NCBI GenBank assembly: GCA_903970305.1
Contig: CAJCID010000188.1
Location: 1-40,157 of the forward strand
DNA from: Rhodospirillales bacterium
GTDB lineage: Bacteria > Pseudomonadota > Gammaproteobacteria > Burkholderiales > Burkholderiaceae_D
DNA length: 40,157 nucleotides
Reading direction: 5' to 3'
Shown here piece after piece: positions 17,893 to 24,877 of this stretch. The translations under genes and the position numbers were made by a program. Each line of letters begins with the position of its first letter. The first letter of the stretch is position 1. The notes under the pieces are model-generated. The model saw nothing but the letters and a program-made list of their open reading frames with translations, had not been told where the DNA came from and made no database searches.

Positions 17893-18672
17893 GTGTCCAA
17901 GAGAGCGAAAGCCCCAGTCCATCCGGAACCTCCGGCAGCAGGGATGGCAGGTTTCACCAACCCCCTTATGAACCATCCCCTCATGAACAATCCTTTGACC
18001 AACCCCCTGTCTGGTGGATTCGATTTCGTCAAGAGCCTGTGGGGCGGCATGCCCTCAGCCGTGCCTGGCTTCGTAGTGCCCACGGTCGATCTGGAAGAGC
18101 TCGACAAGCGGATCACCGATCTGAAAGCAGTCGAGTCCTGGCTCGCCATCAACTCCAATATGTTGCGGGCGACCATTCAGAGCCTTGAGGTGCAGCGCAA
18201 CACGATCGCGACGATCCAGTCGATCGGGGGAAGCTTCTCCGGGGTGGGGGGCGCTGGAGCTGGTGGTGTGCGACCCAAGCCGGGCGAGACCCCTTCAAGC
18301 TATAGCAACTGGCCCAATCCGCCGACGAGCAAACCCGCGGCAGGGGCAAACCCTCAAGGCAAGGGCGGGTCTCAACCCTCGGGAAATCCTTCGGCTCCAC
18401 GCACAGCGGCTCCCCGGAAGAAACCGAGCGCCCCCGCGCCTGAGCCGGCCGGGCTCACTCCCGCAGCCTGGCTCGGATTCCTCCAGGATCAGTTCAATCA
18501 AGTTGCCCAGGCGGCGCTCGCAGTTCCCCCCCAGGCCGGCGAGAAAGCTCGCGGGTCGGCTGCGAGCAAAGCCGCAAAGAGCGGTCCGTCCAGCGCAACC
18601 CGATCCGAAGTCACCGCGGCCGTTCCTTCGGACAAACGGGCTACCCCGCGAGCGCGCAAGGCCGCAAAGTAG
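17893..18672 (+). CDS. phaM: PhaM-family PHA granule multifunctional regulatory protein
   Basis: PhaM-like protein (259 aa). In Ralstonia, PhaM binds and activates PHA synthase PhaC and tethers granules to DNA through a Lys/Ala-rich tail. Visible here: an N-terminal region with four NPL repeats (NPLMNHPLMNNPLTNPLSG, about 21-39), the conserved core FDFVKSLWGGMP and VDLEELDKRITDLKAVESWL (about 64-83) plus NMLRATIQSLEVQRNTIATI (about 88-107), a disordered Gly/Pro/Ser linker, a hydrophobic patch AAWLGFLQDQFNQVAQAAL, and a basic AK-rich C-terminus (ATPRARKAAK). Start is GTG 17893, supported by GGAGAAG six bases upstream. The linker is longer than I recall for Ralstonia PhaM. A phasin gene lies 1.3 kb upstream on the other strand. 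Confidence 0.85.
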   Translation: MSKRAKAPVHPEPPAAGMAGFTNPLMNHPLMNNPLTNPLSGGFDFVKSLWGGMPSAVPGFVVPTVDLEELDKRITDLKAVESWLAINSNMLRATIQSLEVQRNTIATIQSIGGSFSGVGGAGAGGVRPKPGETPSSYSNWPNPPTSKPAAGANPQGKGGSQPSGNPSAPRTAAPRKKPSAPAPEPAGLTPAAWLGFLQDQFNQVAQAALAVPPQAGEKARGSAASKAAKSGPSSATRSEVTAAVPSDKRATPRARKAAK

Positions 18673-19004
18673 CGACCCGGGCACTTTCACCTGTGCTTGG
18701 ATCGCGCCAACGAGGTTCCACCGGGCGCCCCGGCCCATCTGCCTATCCGGCGCTTAAGGCCTCCCATCTTGCATTCTGTCGCAATGCGCGTGGCGCAGCA
18801 CCTCCTCCCCGCTAAAGTGACGTCCGTCGCGCAAGCTTCGCGCCCTCCACGTCGTCAAGTAAATTCCATGCAAGCGCCCCACTGTCCCTTCGCCTTGAGT
18901 CCGGTTGCCAGTGCGATGCGGCAAGCGTGCGTTGGCATGGTGCCTTTACGGCAGCCGGCCAGGCCCGCGCGTCGCCCGTACTCCCACTAGGCTTTCCCTG
19001 CAAC
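18673..19004. other. Intergenic region, 332 bases, between phaM and the sensor kinase
   Basis: No gene is supported here. I see only weak structure: GCATT-CTGTCGC-AATGC near 18769-18785, and no clear terminator or promoter pair. Short open frames on both strands lack ribosome sites and sensible proteins. A promoter for the kinase operon should lie within it but could not be placed. Confidence 0.6.
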
Positions 19005-20606
19005 ATGGCCCCTCCTCAGCCCGATCCCCCTCCCGAACCTCCACGACCTGGGCCTCCCAAACCAGACCCCGCGGATCGATTTTCCGCGCAGGCCGAGGCG
19101 GTGCTCGCCGAGATGGCTACGCTACTGCGACGGGCGCTGCCGCATCTGAAGGCATGGAACGCGCGCGTCGCCGCCTGGGCGGCCGAGGCTTCCTGGAAGC
19201 GAATTGCTTTACTGGGACTCGTGGTCGCGATTACGTCCTCGATCATAGGAGACATTTTGGGCCTGGACGAACCGACCGTGGTCGTGACCGGCAACGATAA
19301 GCCGATCAAGATCGACATCAAGGAGGACGCCACCGGTGTGACCTTCCAGCCCTCGGTCGACGGCAAGCCCACCAAACCCACCCACGTCGATCTGCCCAAG
19401 TTTGGCGCGCCTGGGCCCGAGACCAAGAAGGGGCCAGCCGCGCCTGCCCAGCCATCGAAGGAGCCGGAGAAGGGGGCGATCCGCCTCGAAAAAGATGGCA
19501 AGCAGATCATCATCGATTCACAAGGCGTACGGGTGGTCGATGTAGACCATGCTCCCCAGCCGGTCGTTCCCCCCACTCCGGCGACGCCGCCCGCTGGCGC
19601 GCAATCGCCCGCCCCTCCCGCCGGGGTCAACGGGCGGGCCGAGAAGCAGGACGCCGAGCAGATCCAGGCGGCAAATGAGGAGGCGAAGGCGGCGAACGAG
19701 GAGGCCAAGGCGGCAAACGAGGAGGCCCGCGAAGAACGACGCGAAGAGGTGCGCGACGCGATCGAACAGGCCAAAAGCGAGATCCAGGACGCGGTTCAGA
19801 GCGTGATCGAGGAAAACACCAAACGCACGATCGTCCATCGGGAGAGCGCTGCCTTTTGGGATTTCTTCAAGATCCTGCTCACGATCTCGTTCGCCTATCT
19901 GATCGCGATCAAGGTCTCGACCAGCAACAAGCGGCGCGCTGACGAGATGGTCAAGTCCGCCTCGCAGGTCGCCGAACACGAAAGTCTGCGCCGACAGGTG
20001 CTCGAAGCCCGGATGCAGATGATGCAGGCCCAGGTCGAGCCACACTTTCTGTTCAACACTCTATCTTCGGTCGACTATCTGATCGAAACCGATCCGGCGC
20101 GTGCCTCGATGATGCAGAAGAATTTGATCCAGTACCTCCGCGCAGCCTTGCCGCAGATGCGCGAGGCATCGACTACGATCGGGCGGGAGGTCGACCTGGT
20201 GCGCGCCTATCTTGACATCCTGAAGGTGCGCATGGAGGAGCGCCTGCAGGTGTCGATTGATCTCCCCAGCGGGCTGCGCTCGGCCGACTTCCCTCCGATG
20301 ATGCTCCAGTCGCTCGTGGAGAACGCCATCAAGCACGGCCTTGAACCGAAGGCGGAAGGGGGCTCGATCCGCATTGCCGCGGAGGTGGTCGACGGCGACC
20401 TCTACGTCACCATCAGCGATACCGGGCTCGGATTCAATCCCGCCGGTGCGCCCACCTCCGGAGGCGGGCTTGGGCTGGCGAACATTCGCGAAAGACTCGG
20501 TCTCCTCTATGGTTCACGGGCCAAGTTTGTGATCACAGCCAACGAACCAAGCGGCACTCGCGTGGCAATCGTGATCCCGTACCAACCCGCACCCAATCGC
20601 AACTAA
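19005..20606 (+). CDS. LytS/YehU-type sensor histidine kinase with large extracytoplasmic domain
   Basis: Membrane histidine kinase (533 aa from ATG 19005; an upstream frame start at 18927 would add 26 unlikely residues). Order: Pro-rich cytoplasmic N-terminus (about 1-22), a helical segment, TM1 (about 66-85, RIALLGLVVAITSSIIGDIL), an extracytoplasmic region of about 195 residues that is Pro/Ala-rich and carries three ANEEAKA units (about 221-243), TM2 (about 285-305, FFKILLTISFAYLIAI), a short coiled coil, then the His_kinase domain with H347 in VEPHFLFNTLSSVDYL, the N-box SLVENAIKHGLEP (about 436) and the G-box GGGLGLANIRERLGLLYG. It probably phosphorylates the LytTR regulator two genes downstream. 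The sensed signal is unknown; no known sensor fold is recognised. Confidence 0.9.
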   Translation: MAPPQPDPPPEPPRPGPPKPDPADRFSAQAEAVLAEMATLLRRALPHLKAWNARVAAWAAEASWKRIALLGLVVAITSSIIGDILGLDEPTVVVTGNDKPIKIDIKEDATGVTFQPSVDGKPTKPTHVDLPKFGAPGPETKKGPAAPAQPSKEPEKGAIRLEKDGKQIIIDSQGVRVVDVDHAPQPVVPPTPATPPAGAQSPAPPAGVNGRAEKQDAEQIQAANEEAKAANEEAKAANEEAREERREEVRDAIEQAKSEIQDAVQSVIEENTKRTIVHRESAAFWDFFKILLTISFAYLIAIKVSTSNKRRADEMVKSASQVAEHESLRRQVLEARMQMMQAQVEPHFLFNTLSSVDYLIETDPARASMMQKNLIQYLRAALPQMREASTTIGREVDLVRAYLDILKVRMEERLQVSIDLPSGLRSADFPPMMLQSLVENAIKHGLEPKAEGGSIRIAAEVVDGDLYVTISDTGLGFNPAGAPTSGGGLGLANIRERLGLLYGSRAKFVITANEPSGTRVAIVIPYQPAPNRN

Positions 20607-20630
20607 CCATCTGCGCAATTCGGAGGCACT

Positions 20631-21038
20631 ATGAAATTGGTCGGTTTATTTCTGAAAATCTGGCTGCTGCTCTCGGTCCTTGCGGCACTGGCGATCGGCG
20701 CAGCGGTCTGGTCGGACGGATCCGACACGATTCTCTGGCTCGGCGAGGATCGCATCGACGGATCGACCGCAGCCTGGGTCATTGGGCTGGTCTGCGCCTT
20801 GGTCCTGTTTGCCCTCGGTCTGGCGTTGAGCTTGTCGTTCGCAATCCTGGTGCTCGCGGTGCCTTGCGCACTGGTTCTCGTCTGCGCGGCGGTGCTGCTT
20901 GGCGTCGGGGTGGCAGGACTGGCCGTGGCGGGCAGTCTCGGGCTGGCGCTCGCGCCGCTGTTGATCCCCATCGCCGCCTGTGTTCTACTGGCACGCGGGC
21001 GGCGTCGCCGCCGTGCAGCGTCCGCTGCGCTGGCGTAA
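20631..21038 (+). CDS. Small polytopic membrane protein within a two-component operon
   Basis: 135-aa protein with four or so hydrophobic segments (about 5-26, 47-66, 68-95, 98-120) and a basic tail RGRRRRRAASAALA on the cytoplasmic side. No family recognised. The ribosome site is strong (GGAGG 4-5 bases before ATG). It lies 24 bases after the kinase gene and 16 before the response-regulator gene, so it is cotranscribed. Inference: an accessory membrane partner of the kinase, for sensing or control of activity. Confidence 0.78.
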   Translation: MKLVGLFLKIWLLLSVLAALAIGAAVWSDGSDTILWLGEDRIDGSTAAWVIGLVCALVLFALGLALSLSFAILVLAVPCALVLVCAAVLLGVGVAGLAVAGSLGLALAPLLIPIAACVLLARGRRRRRAASAALA

Positions 21039-21054
21039 TCCTCCTTGCCCACCT

Positions 21055-21867
21055 ATGCCCGACTCGACCCATCGCACGCTCACGGCAATCCTTGCTGACG
21101 ACGAGAGGCTCATGCGCGAGCAGCTCAAGCTGCGCCTGACCGAGGTCTGGCCCGAGCTGAATCTTCTGGGGGAAGCGAAGAACGGGCGGGAGGCCGCCGC
21201 GCTGGTCCGGGAGTTGCGCCCGGATCTGGCATTTCTCGACATTCGCATGCCCGAGATGACCGGGATCGAGGTCGCGCGCGAGATCGCTGGGCTGTGCCAC
21301 GTCGTCTTTATCACCGCATACGACCAGTACGCGGTCGAGGCCTTTGAAGAAGGAGCGATCGACTACGTCCTCAAGCCTGCCGAGCGTGAACGCTTGAGTG
21401 TGACGGTCGAACGCCTGAAAGAGCGACTGGGCCGCCCCTCCGGCGGCCAGCAGAACGATCCCCAGGACTTAGCGCAGCTCCTCGGCAGGCTCGCCGCCCG
21501 CATCGAAAACCAGGCCGGTGGAGCGGGGAGTGCCGCGCGCGAGTATCTGCAATGGATCCAGGCGTCGATGGGACAAAGCCTGCGGCTGATTCCGGTCCAG
21601 GAGATCCTGTTTTTCCAGAGCGACGAAAAGTACACCAGAGTGCAGACGACGCAGCTGGAGGCGTTGATCAAGAAACCCATCAAAGAACTGGTCGAGGAAC
21701 TCGATCCGGCTCAGTTCTGGCAGATTCACCGGTCCACCCTGGTCAATACGGCCGCAATCGCTGGTGTGACGCGCGATTTCCGAGGCCGTCAGATTGTGAC
21801 GATCAAGGGCCACCCCGAGAAGCTCGAGGTGAGCCGCAGCTTCACCCATCTATTCAAGCAGATGTAG
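21055..21867 (+). CDS. LytTR-family response regulator
   Basis: AlgR/LytR-type response regulator (270 aa). Receiver domain (about 1-125) with acidic D15/D16, phosphoacceptor D62 (LAFLDIRMPEMTG), Thr in VFITAYDQYA and Lys in YVLKPAERERL. After a Gln/Gly-rich linker, a LytTR DNA-binding domain (about 165-270): LRLIPVQEILFFQSDEKYTR, then FWQIHRSTLVNTAAIAGVTR. ATG 21055 chosen because the upstream frame (from 20980) lies inside the preceding gene. Pairs with the LytS-type kinase. LytTR targets are typically two short direct repeats; none is assigned here. Confidence 0.93.
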   Translation: MPDSTHRTLTAILADDERLMREQLKLRLTEVWPELNLLGEAKNGREAAALVRELRPDLAFLDIRMPEMTGIEVAREIAGLCHVVFITAYDQYAVEAFEEGAIDYVLKPAERERLSVTVERLKERLGRPSGGQQNDPQDLAQLLGRLAARIENQAGGAGSAAREYLQWIQASMGQSLRLIPVQEILFFQSDEKYTRVQTTQLEALIKKPIKELVEELDPAQFWQIHRSTLVNTAAIAGVTRDFRGRQIVTIKGHPEKLEVSRSFTHLFKQM

Positions 21868-21883
21868 GGTCGTGCCGAACCGA

Positions 21884-22816
21884 TCAGAGCGCGGCGGCAA
21901 CGCCGAGGCGCGCGCGCCATTCGTCGACGGCGACATGCAGGTCAGCTAGCCCACTGAGTGTCCGAATGTCCGGAGGGTGGCGACGCTGCAGCAGCGGATG
22001 AGTGCCTCCGGCCCAGATCTCCACCCCCGCATCGAGCCGCTGGCGCAGCTCGACAAACCCTTCAAGCATTTGATGATTGTTCACGATCGGGGAGAAGGAG
22101 AGCGCGACGATATCGACTCGCTGGACCTCTGCGGCTCGGGCGATGTCCCAGATCGGCGTTTGCACCCCGAGCGAGACGCACTTACAGCGCTCAAGGGTGA
22201 GCAGCGCTTCGGCCATCAGAAGACCCAGTCCATGGGGCTCCTGTGGAAAGGTCGTGAGCAGGATTTTCGGCCTCGAGCCTGGTTCGGGGATCGTGTTGAT
22301 CGCATTACGAAGCAGTACCTGGACGGTCTCGGTGAACAAGTGCTCTTCGAAGATCTCGATCGCGCCGCGCGCCCATTCTTCGCCGACCAGCACGGTCAAT
22401 GGGGCGATGGTCTCGCTGACAAAGCGGGCGAGGCCGGCTCGAAGAAGCGACTGAGACAGGGTACGACGCAGCTCATCGACCCGGTGGGAGCGCAAGAGTG
22501 CCAGATAACCCGCAAGGTCCCCGGTCGATTCCTCTTCAACAGAAGGGCTCAGTTCGAGGGCGATCTCGCGCAGTTCGACGCAGCTGCGGTGCACAATTTT
22601 GCCCGGCCTGTGCCCGCTGTCCATGAGGCGCTTAACGAGTCTGAGCTTGTCGATGTCCTCGGAGCAGTAGCAGCGTTCCCCTGAGGCGTCGCGGCTGGGC
22701 ATGGGGAAACCATAACGCCTTTCCCAGACCCGCAGGGTGTCCTTCGAGAGCCCCGTGTCGCGCTCGACCGCCGCGATGCTCAGCATGAGTTGCCGATGTG
22801 CAATAGACTCGGTCAT
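21884..22816 (-). CDS. MerR-family regulator with cobalamin-binding domain (CarH/LitR-like)
   Basis: Transcription regulator (310 aa): N-terminal MerR helix-turn-helix (about 11-80, LSIAAVERDTGLSKDTLRVW), a helical B12-binding cap (about 100-175) and a Rossmann B12-binding domain (about 183-305). The two diagnostic motifs are present: W148-x9-E158-H159 (the cap motif of CarH photoreceptors) and E193-P-H195-x-x-G198 with the later GG at 270-271. H195 is the expected lower axial cobalt ligand, with Glu in place of the common Asp. Such proteins bind adenosylcobalamin and leave DNA on illumination. ATG 22816 chosen; an alternative is ATG 22786. It is divergent from the glutathione peroxidase gene and its run, whose promoter it probably represses. 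Convergent with the LytTR gene, 16 bases apart. Confidence 0.88.
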   Translation of the reverse strand: MTESIAHRQLMLSIAAVERDTGLSKDTLRVWERRYGFPMPSRDASGERCYCSEDIDKLRLVKRLMDSGHRPGKIVHRSCVELREIALELSPSVEEESTGDLAGYLALLRSHRVDELRRTLSQSLLRAGLARFVSETIAPLTVLVGEEWARGAIEIFEEHLFTETVQVLLRNAINTIPEPGSRPKILLTTFPQEPHGLGLLMAEALLTLERCKCVSLGVQTPIWDIARAAEVQRVDIVALSFSPIVNNHQMLEGFVELRQRLDAGVEIWAGGTHPLLQRRHPPDIRTLSGLADLHVAVDEWRARLGVAAAL

Positions 22817-22894
22817 GCCACGCCATCGAACGAGACTGCGGTGGAGGGATATCTCACAAGCGCGTTTGCCGAGAATCAATCACAATTGAGATGG

Positions 22895-22909
22895 TTTGTC
22901 TTGGACAAA
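22895..22909. promoter_or_regulatory. Candidate operator palindrome of the B12-MerR regulator
   Basis: TTTGTC-TTG-GACAAA, perfect 6-base arms. It ends 3 bases before the -35 box of the promoter reading towards gpx. A second half-site AGGACAAA lies at 22966-22973, about 25 bases downstream of the -10. Placement suits control of both divergent genes. Confidence 0.55.
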
Positions 22910-22912
22910 TCG

Positions 22913-22941
22913 TTGACTTCTGCGGAACTCGTCCTTAGTAT
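22913..22941 (+). promoter_or_regulatory. Sigma70-type promoter for the gpx-folE2-lipid run
   Basis: -35 TTGACT (22913-22918), 17-base spacer, -10 TAGTAT (22936-22941). The transcript would start near 22948, leaving an 80-base leader before the gpx ATG. It is the best promoter match I saw in the window. With a 17-base spacer it need not be a MerR-twisted type, so simple repression is more likely. Confidence 0.65.
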
Positions 22942-23027
22942 ACGTTGCAAAGATAGGGCTTGACTAGGACAAAGGGTTGAGTTACCGAAGGGGTTTGTGG
23001 AAGTCGTAGTACCCCAAGGAGAGCATC

Positions 23028-23642
23028 ATGAAAAAACTTTCGACCCTCTGGATTTCCGCCCTGATCTGCGCGGTCTTGGGCAGTGGTCTTTGTGGTCAGC
23101 CGGTCCGGGCGCAGTCGGCGGCAGGCTCGACGGCCACGAGTGGGGCGATCTCGAGCGAAACCTGCCCGACGCTCCTCAACCGTACCGTTAAGAAGCTACA
23201 GGATGAATCGGATCAGTCTCTCTGCCAATACGCCGGCAAGGTCGTGCTTGTGGTGAATACGGCAAGTTACTGCGGATTCACGGATCAGTACAAAGGGCTC
23301 GAAGAACTGTATTCGAAGTATCAGGACAAGGGACTCGTCGTTCTCGGATTTCCCTCCAATGATTTTGCTCAGGAGCCCGATGACAACAAGAAAATAGCGG
23401 ATTTTTGCTACAACACCTATGGAGTTAAGTTCCCCATGTTCACAAAGACCTCGGTCGTTGGCGCGCATGCGGATCCGCTCTACGCCGCGCTCGCTGAGGC
23501 GACCGGCAAGCGTCCGGGATGGAACTTCTTCAAATATCTGCTCGACCGTAAAGGTAATGTCGTAGCGAGCTTTCCGAGCCCGGTCGGGCCCAACGACCGC
23601 AAGTTCGTGGCGGAGATCGAGAAACTTCTCGCTGCAAGCTAG
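23028..23642 (+). CDS. Exported glutathione peroxidase-family thiol peroxidase
   Basis: Periplasmic GPX-family peroxidase (204 aa), reducing hydroperoxides including lipid peroxides. Signal peptide about 1-28 (cleavage RAQ/SAA region). Catalytic Cys82 in VVNTASYCGFTDQY; the second conserved block is LGFPSNDFAQEP, where the usual Cys (GFPCNQF) is Ser, and the Gln is Asp; Trp-Asn-Phe motif at WNFFKYLLDRKG. The loss of the usual second Cys means it relies on another thiol or on one of its other Cys (for example C46, C66 and the FCYN Cys). AGGAGAG ribosome site 5 bases before ATG. First gene after the B12-MerR-type promoter; this fits a response to light-driven lipid peroxidation. Confidence 0.9.
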   Translation: MKKLSTLWISALICAVLGSGLCGQPVRAQSAAGSTATSGAISSETCPTLLNRTVKKLQDESDQSLCQYAGKVVLVVNTASYCGFTDQYKGLEELYSKYQDKGLVVLGFPSNDFAQEPDDNKKIADFCYNTYGVKFPMFTKTSVVGAHADPLYAALAEATGKRPGWNFFKYLLDRKGNVVASFPSPVGPNDRKFVAEIEKLLAAS

Positions 23643-23649
23643 ATCAAGT

Positions 23650-23672
23650 CCCGCAGCCCTCTTCGCTGCGGG
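23650..23672 (+). terminator. Hairpin after gpx
   Basis: Stem CCCGCAGC / GCTGCGGG, loop CCTCTTC, followed by CATTATT. It lies 7 bases after the gpx stop. Probably partial termination, since folE2 follows 95 bases later on the same strand. Confidence 0.6.
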
Positions 23673-23766
23673 CATTATTCCCGGCCCGTGACCTCCATCC
23701 CGGTTCGGACATGGTCCGGCCCGGACAGGACTGCGTGTCCCGTCTGGACCCTTGAAAGGAATGTTC

Positions 23767-24570
23767 ATGAATGCCCCAGAGAGACTCCCTCTCCCGGATA
23801 TCCAAGCAATTGAAGATGTACGCAACATTGCCATCCAGCGCGTTGGCGTCAAGTCGGTGGTCTACCCGGTCACGGTCGTCGCACCGGGCGGGCTGCAAAG
23901 CACGATCGCACATATCGATATGTACGTCGGTCTGTCGGCCGATGTGAAGGGCACGCACATGTCGCGCTTTCTCGAGATCCTCGAGGGGGGGCTGCCTGGG
24001 CTTTCTTACAGCAGCGCGCGCGAACTCGTCTTGAAGATGCAGGAGCGCCTGGGCGCGACGAGCGGGTACATCCAGTTCCGCTTCCCCTACTTCGTGCGCA
24101 AGACCGCGCCGGTCTCCGAGGTACAAAGCCTGCTCGACTATCAGGTCACCCTGACCGCAGAGGTCAAAGCCGGTGAGTTCCGATTTATCCAGGAGGTACT
24201 GGTACCTGTCACGAGCCTTTGTCCTTGTTCGAAGAACATCTCGCAATACGGTGCGCACAATCAGCGCTCGCATCTCACCCTGTCTGCCGAGATCGCCGAG
24301 GACATGCCGCTGGAAGATCTGATTGACATCGCAGAGAGTGCAGCCTCGTGTGAACTGTGGGGGCTCTTGAAGCGTCCGGACGAGAAATTTGTCACCGAGC
24401 GTGCTTATGAGAATCCCAAGTTCGTGGAAGATCTGGTGCGCGATCTAGCGCTCGCCTTCAACGCAGATCCCCGAATCCGGTCCTACGCGGTCGCCTCGGA
24501 AAATTTCGAGTCGATCCATAACCATTCGGCCTACGCGCGTATCGAGTGTGACAAAAGATTGGCAGCCTAG
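23767..24570 (+). CDS. folE2: GTP cyclohydrolase FolE2 (type IB)
   Basis: Converts GTP to 7,8-dihydroneopterin triphosphate, the first step of folate/pterin synthesis, using a metal other than strictly Zn. 267 aa from ATG 23767, with GAAAGGA six bases upstream; ATG 23761 and TTG 23752 are other in-frame options. FolE2 hallmarks: [20 protein letters not shown] (about 148-167) with the metal Cys, [13 protein letters not shown], and the C-terminal [14 protein letters not shown] with its conserved Glu/His. Full length. In this cluster it could supply pterin or folate cofactors in oxidative or zinc-limited conditions; in some other bacteria, as I recall, folE-type genes also sit with LitR/CarH regulators. 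Confidence 0.94.
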   Translation: MNAPERLPLPDIQAIEDVRNIAIQRVGVKSVVYPVTVVAPGGLQSTIAHIDMYVGLSADVKGTHMSRFLEILEGGLPGLSYSSARELVLKMQERLGATSGYIQFRFPYFVRKTAPVSEVQSLLDYQVTLTAEVKAGEFRFIQEVLVPVTSLCPCSKNISQYGAHNQRSHLTLSAEIAEDMPLEDLIDIAESAASCELWGLLKRPDEKFVTERAYENPKFVEDLVRDLALAFNADPRIRSYAVASENFESIHNHSAYARIECDKRLAA

Positions 24571-24657
24571 GGCAATCCGGGAATTTGGGCCCTGCAATAC
24601 CGGAATCCAAAGCGTCCGGACCAACGTAAATACAACGAGCGCGCTTGACGCTCGAGT

Positions 24658-24683
24658 GCAACCCGGCAAAAACTCCGGGTTGC
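24658..24683 (+). terminator. Terminator-like hairpin after folE2
   Basis: Stem GCAACCCGG / CCGGGTTGC with an 8-base A-rich loop, followed by GGTTTGGTTGT. It lies 88 bases after the folE2 stop. The T content downstream is interrupted, so moderate support. Confidence 0.5.
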
Positions 24684-24727
24684 GGTTTGGTTGTACTGCG
24701 AGACGACCTGCTTTTTAGCGGGTTCCC

Positions 24728-24766
24728 CCCGGGGTGCTCCTCCCCCCCCTTTTTTTGTACCCCGGG
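24728..24766 (+). repeat. Inverted repeat enclosing C8/T7 homopolymers
   Basis: Arms CCCGGGGT (24728-24735) and ACCCCGGG (24759-24766) flank a 23-base pyrimidine-rich loop with C8 then T7. Homopolymers this long are rare in the window and are slippage-prone. Position 110 bases before the FAD oxidoreductase start suggests a leader element. Confidence 0.5.
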
Positions 24767-24877
24767 TCGTTTTCGCAGTCTTTTTACGTGATGGCGGCGA
24801 GGGCCTCTTGGCCCTCGACCGAATCGGCCGAATCCGGCCCGCGAGGGGGGCGGGCTGGTAAGCCGCAGGGGGCTTCT

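Larger units (their letters stand above)
24571..24877. other. Intergenic region, 307 bases, with hairpins and homopolymer tracts
   Basis: Contains a terminator-like stem (24658-24683) and a second inverted repeat (24728-24766) whose loop is mostly a C8 and T7 run, then further T-rich stretches (24769-24773, 24780-24785). No gene is supported unless the FAD oxidoreductase starts at ATG 24791, which would add 29 low-complexity residues. The second hairpin may be a regulatory leader or terminator for the downstream operon. Confidence 0.6.
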
